From: Candidatus Paraprochloron terpiosi LD05 | GTDB lineage: Bacteria; Cyanobacteriota; Cyanobacteriia; Cyanobacteriales; Prochloraceae | DNA: 64,000 bases | Reading direction: 5' to 3' | NCBI GenBank assembly: GCA_018141785.1 | Contig: CP073341.1 | Location: forward strand, 682,001-746,000 | Shown: one piece after another, positions 1 through 8,135 of the stretch | Position numbering within the stretch: the first letter of the stretch is position 1 | Layout: every line of letters begins with the position of its first letter | Notes under the pieces: generated by a model | The model's database searches: none | Told to the model about the DNA's origin: nothing | What the model saw: the letters and a program-made list of their open reading frames with translations, nothing else | Translations under genes and position numbers: made by a program

Positions 1-1138
1 CGTAGCCTTACTTACCTTGGTCTTAGTTTCGTTAATTCGTAGCCCTCTGGACTTTAGGAATTTGTCGATATCGTCCCGTAGTTGTTGGATATTGGCTTCG
101 GGCTTACATATAAAGACCGCGTCGTCTGCGTAACGAATGCCCCTTATACCTTCTAACCATTTGTAGTACTTTTTACCGGACTTTTTCCCGCTTTTTTGCG
201 TGTATTCTGTCCTGACTTTCTGGTCATACCCTAGGTTCTCGAATCCATCTAGGGCGATATTGGCCAGTAATGGTGATATGACACCGCCTTGGGGTGTGCC
301 CTTCATACTGGAGGGATATTCACCACGAACACCAGCTTTTATAGCTGTCTTCAACCCTTTTAGAGCTTCGATTGGTAGGACTACTCCATCGAGCATGACC
401 TTGTGGTCAATTTCGTTAAAGCATTTACTGATATCTGTTTCCAGAATCAACTTGTCTTTACCATTTGCTGTGCTGCTGAGGTTGTTAAAGATGAGTTTTT
501 GTGCGTCCGCAGTACAGCGTCCGGGTCGGAAGCCGTAGCTTCTTTCTCCGGCTGTTGCCTCGTAGGCTGGCTCGGCTGCTGATTTGAGCAACGCTTGCCA
601 CGCCCGGTCGGCTATTGTAGGGATGCCCAATCCACGAGTTTTGCCGTTTGGCTTCGGGATATTTACCCTTCTTAGTTGCTGGTGTTTCCAGTGGTACCAG
701 TGCTTGTTGAGCCTTTGACACAACACTAGGCGCTCTCTGGTAGAGAGTGCTGTTTTACCATCAACTCCGGGGGACTTACGCCCTGTGTTCAGCTGTGTTA
801 CTTGTTTGACGGCCAGTGCTTGGGCAGCACGGCTCTGTAGCAAGAGCCGTTGTAAACGTTTGACTTTGGCTTTTTGATTGTTCTTTTGCGCTTTAAAGAT
901 ATTCCGCTGTAACCGAAAGACTTGTTGCCGGAATCGCTTCCATGGCAGGTCTTTCCAGACATCGTCAGCCTTCCGGCCAATCTTCCCCGCCCCCGCCATC
1001 GAGGATGCCGGGGGCTAAGTGGAGCCTCAAGGCTTTCAGACTGCGGTATTCGATTGAAGTCTGGTTAGTGATATTCACAGTTTTGACCTCGTTAGTCGCT
1101 CTGATAATTACATTGGGTATCTTCTCTGTAGAAACCAT
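1..1138 (-). pseudogene. Group II intron-encoded reverse transcriptase/maturase, N-terminus frameshifted, partial
   Basis: Reverse transcriptase of intron copy a, from the N-terminal region through the YADD catalytic motif (codons at 132-121) to the window edge. KGTPQGGVISPLLANIALDG is present. Relative to the intact copies, a GC-rich palindrome at 989-1015 replaces about 16 bases with about 26 near codon 40, shifting the frame, so the protein cannot be read from its usual start through the RT domain. Downstream of the lesion the frame is open to the edge. Motif A reads CFNEIDH where sister copies have CFDEIDH. Translation might restart internally, but the N-terminal RNA-binding part would be lost. 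Confidence 0.75.
989..1015. repeat. Short palindromic repeat, family A
   Basis: GC-rich inverted repeat with arms GCCCCC and GGGGGC around CATC/GATG inner arms. Similar elements lie at 18136, 22511, 25799, 35985, 36089, 36176 and 45021, with degraded forms at 4885 and 10591. This copy disrupts the reverse transcriptase of intron a. Confidence 0.8.
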
Positions 1139-1824
1139 CGGGCAGTTACGCCCTCTCTTACCCTCGCTCTTCCGTTAGGCCGTTAATCGGGCGACCCCAC
1201 CACTCCTGCTCAGGCGCGGCTGCGCAGGAGCAGGCATTGTTGGGTTTGGACTCCCCTGTTTCAGTGGAAGTTGGGCGAGTTTTTACTCGTTCCGAATGAA
1301 CTATTGTTACGAACCCTTGGGACTCATCCATTGACCTATCACCAACTCAGGAATGTAAGTACTAGAAGAATTGCCTTACGAGTTTCTTTCGGTGTCTCTT
1401 CTGTCGTCTGTAACGGCCTTCCGACAGTGTCATGACTTAGGTCTTTTCTCAGATGATTCACGTTAAGTTGTCCCGGTGTTCTCCCTGTTAGCGGAAGTAT
1501 CTCTGCCTAACCGTTTGGCCGCACTTTACCGCCCTGTTGCCAGCTTCAGCCTGATGATTAATCTCACTGTGGCCAGATAAGGATTCACGTGATTCCTTCA
1601 CGGGGGAGGCTTGGTTGCACGATTTCTGACCGTGTTCTCACTCCCATAGTTCATTCAGTTGTCAGGGTTCGGTAATCCTGGATAGGAGTTGTTTGTCCGT
1701 TTTCAGCCCCTTTCAGTAGCTTAGATTGTCGGAGACAATGTCCCGGAAACCAAGCCCTAGCTTATGTTTGGCCTAAGCCGCGACTTTTGCTAGGAACGAG
1801 CCGCACTCTTCTGGTCATTGGTTT

Positions 1825-1829
1825 TCCTT
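1825..1829 (-). promoter_or_regulatory. Ribosome-binding site for a gene interrupted after four codons
   Basis: On the minus strand AAGGA precedes ATG (1818-1816) by six bases. The ATG is followed by ACC AGA AGA and then directly by the GTGCG start of intron a. The open frame suggests a coding gene downstream of dndB whose 5' exon holds only four codons. The rest would lie beyond the intron, outside this window. Inference only; no protein family can be named. Confidence 0.4.
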
Positions 1830-1958
1830 AATTGGCTTGAGTTATTTATTTACTTCAATCTGATGGATAGAGGGCGGAGCAAGAAAAGATACGCTAATCT
1901 CATTATAGCAATTTCTGCCCCTCCGCGCCTATGTGCCTCTGCGTGAAACATTATCCCA

Positions 1959-2472
1959 TTATAACACCTTTGGAAGCCCTACCTCTTTCGGTTCCACAAA
2001 ATTACCATCAAAACCGATGGCCCTATCTTCGATAGTTCTCGCCTTAGCCAAATCTTTGAGCAAATTACCACGTTCCATATCATCTGATGTCCCGGCGACG
2101 AGATAGACCATTAATTTGGCGGCTAAATCCCGTCTCGAAGTCAGCACCCGCTTCTTATTAGGGTCGTAAAGCACCCCATACCACAGGGATTTGGGTTCGG
2201 ACACGGACGCAAAACCTCCCCCTAAATCGTAGGTGCGTAATTTATCGAAAATATCTGCTAATAACCTCTTTTTCTTAAATACCAAGATTCCCAAAGCTTG
2301 AGCTAAAGCAATTTGTCCTATGGGGCGGAAGAGAATATTTGCTTCTCCACCAGGCTTCTCGTGACTGAAGCGACGCAGCATGGGGGTTTGGGTTCCTTGT
2401 TCCAACCGCTGGTAACTGGGCAGACTCCCTAAATGGTCCCATAACTCCTTAAAATCCGCCACTCCCTCTTCT
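1959..2472 (-). CDS. dndB: DNA sulfur modification protein DndB, exon 4 (C-terminal part)
   Basis: Last coding segment of dndB. The first base (2472) completes the codon left as AT at the end of exon 3, giving ATA and continuing EEGVADFKELWDHL to a stop at 1959. It encodes 170 residues of the helical C-terminal region with no obvious motif. The segment joins in frame only if intron b is removed exactly at CTAAT (ending 2473). Without splicing the C-terminal third of DndB is not made. About 150 bp downstream a new RBS and ATG appear, themselves interrupted by intron a. Confidence 0.88.
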
Positions 2473-5027
2473 ATTAGAGTCGAGGGGGATGTTACCACCC
2501 CGCCCCTCTCCTACGAACTGTACGTGAGACTTTCACCTCATACAGCTCAGGTGCTTCTATACCTTTACGGCGCGCTTTACGAGTCCGTCTTTAATGCGCT
2601 TGCGGTGTATCGCTTGCGCCTGGTGACATTCCCGATGGAGAGCAACTAAATTCTTACGTTTCCAGTTGTTATGGTTGCCGTCAATGTGGTGCAACTCCAC
2701 GGCACCATCCATCTCCATGAACGGTCGGTTGCAATGCTGACACTTACCCTTCTGTCGCTTAATGGCGTCAGCGGTTGGGCCACTGTATAATTTGGAGTTC
2801 CGACCAACCCAATAGGAAACATTCCCATCGTAGGGTGAGGCATTACCTTTGACCATTACGTGACGGTTCACTTCCCCAGAAACTGATGGGAACGCCTTAT
2901 CCACCTGCATTTTCGTTAGCTGGCGTTTTGCTGCTCCCTTCTTCATCACCTTGCCTTTGATGGCTTGGCGACGAGCTTTTTCGGCTTCCTTTTTGGCCAT
3001 TTTGCGTTTGTCTGCTCTTAGTTTGTGCCATAACCAATGGCTCAGTGACCATAGGGCGTGTTTCGACATATCGCAGTGTTTATGGTAATTCCTCCAGCCT
3101 CGGACTTGTGACTCTATCCTTTTCAGGCGAGCATCCGTGGTTGTTCCGTTTTTCCAAGTGGCTTTAACCTTGGCCTTTATGTCTGCATAATTCTCCCAAC
3201 TCGGTGTGGATTTGAAGACTCCACGGGAATTGACACGGAAGCGCCACCCCAGAAAGTCGAATCCATCCGTAGCTCTACTCACCTTAGTCTTAGCTTCGTT
3301 AATTTGTAGCCCTCTGGACTTTAAGAATTCGTCGATATCTTCCCGTAGTTTCCTGGTATCGGCTCCGGGTTTACAGATAAAGACCGCGTCATCTGCGTAA
3401 CGTATACCCCTTATTAACGGTCTTCGCCGTTCTCTTTTCCATTGGTCTGTCCCTAGGTTCTCGAATCCATCTAGGGCAATATTGGCCAGTAATGGTGATA
3501 TGACACCACCTTGGGGAGTACCCTTTGTACTGGAGGGGTATTCACCACGAACGCCTGCTTTTACAGCTTTCTTTAACCCTTTTAAAGCTTCGATTGGTAG
3601 GACTACTCCATCGAGCATGACCTTGTGGTCAATTTCGTCAAAGCATTTACTGATATCTGTTTCCAGAATCAGCTTGTCTTTACCATTTGCATTGCTTTTG
3701 AGATTGCTAAAGATGAGCTTTTGTGCGTCCGCAGTACAGCGTCCGGGTCTGAAGCCGTAGCTTCTTTCTCCGGCAGTTGCCTCGTAGGCAGGCTCGGCTG
3801 CTAACTTAAGCAACGCTTGCCATGCCCTGTCGGCTATTGTCGGGATGCCTAATCCCCGTGTTTTGCCATTCGGCTTGGGGATATTTACCCTTCTCAGTTG
3901 TTGGTGTTTCCAGTGGTACCAGTGCTTGTTCAGCTTTTGGCAGAGTGTCAGACGCTCCTTGGTGGAGAGTGCTGTTTTACCGTCAACTCCAGGGGACTTA
4001 CGCCCTGTGTTCAGCTGTGTTACTTGTTTGACGGCCAGAGCTTGGGCTGCACGGCTTTGTAATAGGAGCCGTTGTAAACGTTTGACCTTGGCTTTTGATT
4101 GTTCTTTTTGCGCTTTGAAGATACCCCGCTGTAACCGAAATACTTGCCGCCGGAATTGCTTCCATGGCAGGTCTTTCCAGACGTCGTCAGCCTTCCGACC
4201 TATCCTCCCCACCATTAGCAGGACTGCTAAGTGGAGTCTCAAGGCTTTCAGGCTGCGGTATTCGGTTGAAGTCTGGTTAGTGATGTTCACAGTTTTGACC
4301 TCGTCAGTCACTCTGATAGTTACATTGGGTCTCTTCTCTGTAGAAACCATCGGGCAGTTACGCCCTCTCTTACCCTCACCCTTCCGATAGGCCGTTAATC
4401 AGGCGACCCCACCACTCCTGCTCCTGCGCACACGGCAGTCAGGCATTGTTGGGTTTGGAACCCCCTGTTTCCGTGGAAGTTGAGCGAGTTTTTACTCGTT
4501 CCGAACGAACTATTGTTACGAACCCTTGGGACTCATCCATTGACCTATCACCAACTCAGGAATGTAAGTGCTTGAAATTTGCCTTACGAGTTTCTTTCGG
4601 TGTTTCTTCTGTCGTAGGTAACGGTCTTCCGACAGTGTCGGATGTTAGGTCAATTCTTCAGATGATTCACGTTAAGTTATCCCGGTGTTCTCCCTGTTAG
4701 CGGAAGTATCTCTGCCTAACCGTTTGGCCGCACTTTACCGCCCTGCTGCCAGCTTCAGCCTGATGATTAATCTCACTGTGGCCAGATAAGGATTCACGTG
4801 ATTCCTTCACGGGAGAGACTTGGTTGCACGATTTCTAACCGTGGCCTCACTCTCATAGTTCATTCAGTTGTCCAGGTTCGGTAACCCCCGGCATCGCGGA
4901 TGGCGAGGGAACGTTTTTCCGTTTTCAGCCCCTTTCAGGACTTATATGCTCGGAGACGCTGTCCCTAAAACCCTGCTCCTGCTTATGTTTGGCTTACGCC
5001 GCGACTTTCACAGGAAACGAGCCGCAC
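2473..5027 (-). mobile_element. Group II intron copy b, in dndB between exons 3 and 4
   Basis: Complete 2555-nt intron: 5' GTGCG at 5027, 3' CTAAT ending at 2473. Domain V is at 2548-2515 (minus), a 34-nt hairpin with GAGC at its base and a GUGAAA loop region. Domain VI follows with a bulged-A context. EBS1 (plus 4573-4578, TGAAAT) equals the last six exon bases, and EBS2 (4640-4644, GGATG) equals the exon bases just upstream. It inserts after the second base of a codon. It encodes an open maturase at 2557-4350, so it looks splicing-competent and mobile. Confidence 0.95.
2557..4350 (-). CDS. Group II intron reverse transcriptase/maturase with HNH endonuclease
   Basis: Multifunctional protein of intron b, 597 residues. 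An N-terminal RT0-like region is followed by reverse transcriptase blocks with ETDISKCFDEIDH, TPQGGVISPLLANIAL and YADD, a basic maturase/X domain around residues 350-450, and a C-terminal HNH nuclease with paired CxxC motifs (CQHC), ELHHIDGNHNNW and HRECH. It should help the intron fold and splice, then copy it into new DNA sites. The reading frame extends to an upstream ATG, but a GAGG-spaced GTG start at codon 21 matches where the sister copies must begin. Lies in intron domain IV. Confidence 0.92.
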   Translation of the reverse strand: MVSTEKRPNVTIRVTDEVKTVNITNQTSTEYRSLKALRLHLAVLLMVGRIGRKADDVWKDLPWKQFRRQVFRLQRGIFKAQKEQSKAKVKRLQRLLLQSRAAQALAVKQVTQLNTGRKSPGVDGKTALSTKERLTLCQKLNKHWYHWKHQQLRRVNIPKPNGKTRGLGIPTIADRAWQALLKLAAEPAYEATAGERSYGFRPGRCTADAQKLIFSNLKSNANGKDKLILETDISKCFDEIDHKVMLDGVVLPIEALKGLKKAVKAGVRGEYPSSTKGTPQGGVISPLLANIALDGFENLGTDQWKRERRRPLIRGIRYADDAVFICKPGADTRKLREDIDEFLKSRGLQINEAKTKVSRATDGFDFLGWRFRVNSRGVFKSTPSWENYADIKAKVKATWKNGTTTDARLKRIESQVRGWRNYHKHCDMSKHALWSLSHWLWHKLRADKRKMAKKEAEKARRQAIKGKVMKKGAAKRQLTKMQVDKAFPSVSGEVNRHVMVKGNASPYDGNVSYWVGRNSKLYSGPTADAIKRQKGKCQHCNRPFMEMDGAVELHHIDGNHNNWKRKNLVALHRECHQAQAIHRKRIKDGLVKRAVKV

Positions 5028-5537
5028 ATTTCATCATCCTCTGGGCGCATGGGAATCAAACCCCTATCCTGGGATTTCCACGTGCAGAATGGGAATTCTA
5101 AATAGCGCTCACACATATCTTGGAGCGCCTGAAGAGTAGTCAGGACGGTAGATTTAGCGGCTACAGTGGCGCTATCGAAATTGACTCGATCCTCCCGTCC
5201 CTCCTTTTTCTTCAATAGAGGATGGGTGACGGCAATAGTACGGGCGACGATGGCAAAACCATTATCTTCGTTCAGAGAAGCTAACTGTCCTTTGCTCAAC
5301 CGCACTACTGTTAAATTGACGTGGACGAAGATGGAACGGACTCGGCGCCTTGCTTCTTCCCTAGTTTCCCCTGGAGCCACGGCGGGAATAAACTCAATGC
5401 CGATTTTTTCCTTGGCTAAATTTTGCAGATAACCTGATTGGATGTTGAATCCTTCCTCCAGTTTTTCCATGGGAATGGGGGATCCTATGGTCTTCTTGCT
5501 TTTATTATATTTGGGCAACATGCCTGTTTTTAGCAGT
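5028..5537 (-). CDS. dndB: DNA sulfur modification protein DndB, exon 3
   Basis: A 510-nt internal coding segment. Its first base completes GA from exon 2 to give GAA, reading ELLKTGMLPKYNKSK, and it ends with AT at 5028, completed by exon 4. It encodes about 169 residues of the central and C-terminal part, including a stretch resembling the region after DGQHR in this family (FVHVNLTVVRLSKGQLASLNEDNG). Both junctions coincide exactly with intron ends. Open reading continues into intron sequence on both sides only briefly, so the segment makes sense only after splicing. Confidence 0.9.
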
Positions 5538-8070
5538 ATTAGAGTCGAGGGAGATGTTGCCACCTCGCCCCTCTCCTACGAACTGTACGTGAGACTTTCA
5601 CCTCATACAGCTCAGATGCTTCTATGCCTTTATGGCGCGCTTGTCGAGTCCGTCCTTGATGCGCTTACTATGCACTTCTTGGTGACATTCCCGATGGAGA
5701 GCAACCAGATTCAAGCGAAACCAGTTGTTATGGTTGCCGTCAATGTGGTGCAACTCCACGACACCATCCATCTCCATGAACTTACGGTTGCAATGCGGAC
5801 ACTTACCCTTCTGTCGTTTAATGGCTTTGGCGGTTGGCCCACTATATAGATTGGAATTCCGGCCAACCCAATAGGGAATATTCCCATCGTAGGGTGAGGC
5901 ATCACCTTTGACCATTACGTGGCCATTGACTTTCCAGGGAATTGCAGGGAAAGCTTTCTTAATCTGCTCTGATGTGAGCTGGCGTTTAGCCGCTCCTAAG
6001 GGTTTACCCTTGGTAGCCAGACGTCTTGCTTTCTCTGCTTCCTTAATTGCCATCCTGCGTTTTTCTGCTCTTAGTTTGCGCCATAACCATATCCGCAGTG
6101 ACCATAGGGCGTGTTTATTCATATCGCAGCTTTTATGGTATTGCCTCCAACCTCGGACTTGTGACTCAATCCTTTTTAGGCGAGCTTCCGTGGTTGCACC
6201 ATTTCTCCAAGTGGCTTTAACCTTGGCCTTTATGTCCGCATAATTCTCGGAGCTCGGTGTGGACTTAAAGACTCCACGGGAATTGACACGAAAGCGCCAC
6301 CCCAGGAAATCGAATCCTTCCGTAGCTTTACTCACCTTAGTCTTGGTTTCGTTAATTCGTAGCCCTCTGGACTTTAGAAATTCGTCGATATCTTCCCGTA
6401 GCTTCTTGGTGTCGGCTCCGGGTTTACAGATAAAGACCGCATCATCTGCGTAACGTATACCCCTTATGAGAGTGCCATCTCGGCGTCTCTTTTTCCATTG
6501 GTCAGACCCTAGGTTCTCGAATCCATCTAGGGCGATATTGGCCAGTAGGGGTGAGATAACCCCGCCTTGGGGGGTACCCTTCATACTGGAGGGATATTCA
6601 CCACGAACGCCTGCTTTTACAGCTCTCTTTAATCCCTTTAAGGCTTCGATTGGTAGGACTACTCCATCGAGCATGACCTGGTGGTCAATTTCGTCAAAGC
6701 ACTTACTGATGTCTGTTTCCAGTATCAGCTTGTCCTTGCCGTTACACGTCTTCTTAAGTTGGTCAAAGATGAGCTTTTGTGCGTCCGCAGTACAGCGACC
6801 GGGTCGGAAGCCGTAGCTTCTTTCTCCGGCAGTTGCCTCGTAAGCTGGCTCGGCTGCTAACTTTAGTAGTGCCTGCCACGCCCTGTCAGCTATTGTTGGG
6901 ATGCCTAATCCACGAGTTTTGCCGTTAGGCTTGGGGATATTTACCCTTCTCAGTTGTTGGTGTTTCCAGTGGTACCAGTGCTTATTCAGCCTTTGGCATA
7001 ACACTAGACGCTCATTGGTAGAAAGCGCTGTTTTTCCATCAACTCCGGGGGACTTACGCCCTGTGTTCAGCTGTGTTACTTGTTTGACGGCCAGAGCTTG
7101 AGCTGCACGACTCTGTAATAGGAGCCGTTGTAAACGTTTGACTTTGGCTTTGTGCTTGTCCTTTTGCGCTTTGAAGATACACCGCTGTAACCGAAATACC
7201 TGACCTCGGAATCTCTTCCATGGCACGTCTTTCCAGACATCGTCAGCCCTCCGGCCAATCTTCCCCGCCAGCAGGAATGCTGCTAAGTGGAGCCTCAAGG
7301 CTTTTAGACTGCGGTATTCGATTGAAGTCGGGTTAGTGATATTCACAATTTGACCTCGTTAGTCGCTCTGATAATTACGTTGGGTATCTTCTCTGTAGAA
7401 ACCATCGGGCAGTTACGCCCTCTCTTACCCTCGCTTTTCCGATAGGCCGTTAATCAGGCGACCCCACCACTCCTGCTCCTGCGCACACGGCAGTCAGGCA
7501 TTGTTGGGTTTGGAACCCCCTGTTTCCGTGGAAGTTGAGCGAGTTTTTACTCGTTCCGAATGAACTATTGTTACGAACCCTTGGGAACTCATCCATTGAC
7601 CTATCACCAACTCAGGAATGTAAGTGCTGATGGACTGGCCTTACGAGTTTCTTTCGGTGTCTCTTCTGTCGTCTGTAACGGTCTTCCGGCAGTGTCAGGT
7701 TTTAGGTCTTTTCGTCGATGATTCACATTAAGTTATCCCGGTGTTCTCCCTGTTAGCGGAAGTATCTCTGCCTAACCGTTGGCCGTACTTTACCGCCCTG
7801 TTGCCAGCTTCCGCCTGGTGATTAACCTCACGGTGGCCAGGTAAGGATTCACGTGATTCCTTCACGGGAGAGGCTTGGTTGCACGATTTCTGACCGTGAC
7901 CTCACTCTCATAGTTCATTCAGTTGTCAAGGTTCGGTAATCCTAGTTAGGAATCGTTTGTCCGTTTTCCGCCCCTTTCGGTGGCTTAGATTATCGGAGAC
8001 GTTGTCCCGGAAACCCTGCTCCTGCTTATGTTTGGCTTACGCCGCGACCTTCACAGGAAACGAGCCGCAC
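5538..8070 (-). mobile_element. Group II intron copy c, in dndB between exons 2 and 3
   Basis: Complete 2533-nt intron from GTGCG at 8070 to CTAAT ending at 5538. Domain V at 5613-5580 has the same sequence as in copy b. EBS1 (plus 7628-7634, TGATGGA) equals the last seven exon bases, and EBS2 (7697-7701, AGGTT) equals exon bases upstream. Inserted after codon position 2, just 65 nt from intron d. Contains an intact maturase at 5622-7346. Confidence 0.95.
5622..7346 (-). CDS. Group II intron reverse transcriptase/maturase with HNH endonuclease
   Basis: Protein of intron c, 574 residues, close relative of the copy b protein. It has ETDISKCFDEIDH, GTPQGGVISPLLANI and the YADD motif, then the basic maturase domain and an HNH nuclease with CPHCNRKF, VELHHIDGNHNNW and HRECH. 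Translation is placed at a GTG (MNITNPTS) preceded by GAGG. An ATG further upstream that is in frame in copies a and b is out of frame here because one T is missing, which supports the GTG as the real start. The frame is intact to the stop. Confidence 0.92.
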   Translation of the reverse strand: MNITNPTSIEYRSLKALRLHLAAFLLAGKIGRRADDVWKDVPWKRFRGQVFRLQRCIFKAQKDKHKAKVKRLQRLLLQSRAAQALAVKQVTQLNTGRKSPGVDGKTALSTNERLVLCQRLNKHWYHWKHQQLRRVNIPKPNGKTRGLGIPTIADRAWQALLKLAAEPAYEATAGERSYGFRPGRCTADAQKLIFDQLKKTCNGKDKLILETDISKCFDEIDHQVMLDGVVLPIEALKGLKRAVKAGVRGEYPSSMKGTPQGGVISPLLANIALDGFENLGSDQWKKRRRDGTLIRGIRYADDAVFICKPGADTKKLREDIDEFLKSRGLRINETKTKVSKATEGFDFLGWRFRVNSRGVFKSTPSSENYADIKAKVKATWRNGATTEARLKRIESQVRGWRQYHKSCDMNKHALWSLRIWLWRKLRAEKRRMAIKEAEKARRLATKGKPLGAAKRQLTSEQIKKAFPAIPWKVNGHVMVKGDASPYDGNIPYWVGRNSNLYSGPTAKAIKRQKGKCPHCNRKFMEMDGVVELHHIDGNHNNWFRLNLVALHRECHQEVHSKRIKDGLDKRAIKA

Positions 8071-8135
8071 TCCATCAAACCTTGAATCCCCATGAGGCGA
8101 TGCTGACCGTCTAGAGCGAAAATGGAGAATTTTTC
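8071..8135 (-). CDS. dndB: DNA sulfur modification protein DndB, exon 2 (DGQHR mini-exon)
   Basis: A 65-nt exon wedged between introns c and d. It reads EKFSIFALDGQHRLMGIQGL and continues M plus GA, the start of a Glu codon. It carries DGQHR, the signature of the DndB/DGQHR family and its presumed active or structural core. Exon 1 ends in a full codon and exon 2 ends after codon position 2. Skipping this exon would remove the motif and shift the frame, so both introns must be spliced for a functional protein. Too short for ordinary gene finding. Confidence 0.9.

Larger units (their letters stand above)
1..1806 (-). mobile_element. Group II intron copy a (3' part beyond window)
   Basis: The element starts at 1806 with GTGCG and GGCTCGTTCC, the same 5' terminus seen in five other copies in this window, and runs off the left edge inside its reverse transcriptase. 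Domain I carries a variable loop at 1364-1369 (plus strand AGAAGA) identical to the last six bases of the 5' exon (1812-1807 read on minus), and a second at 1432-1436 (ATGAC) identical to exon bases 1818-1814. These are the expected EBS1 and EBS2. The 5' exon seen here is only an AAGGA ribosome-binding site and the codons ATG ACC AGA AGA. Confidence 0.92.

Noticed and set aside
200..538. Plus-strand ORF antisense to the intron reverse transcriptase
   Set aside because: The same antisense frame recurs in every intron copy (3482, 6466, 9070, 17106) because the RT sequence is conserved; it has no RBS or family match.
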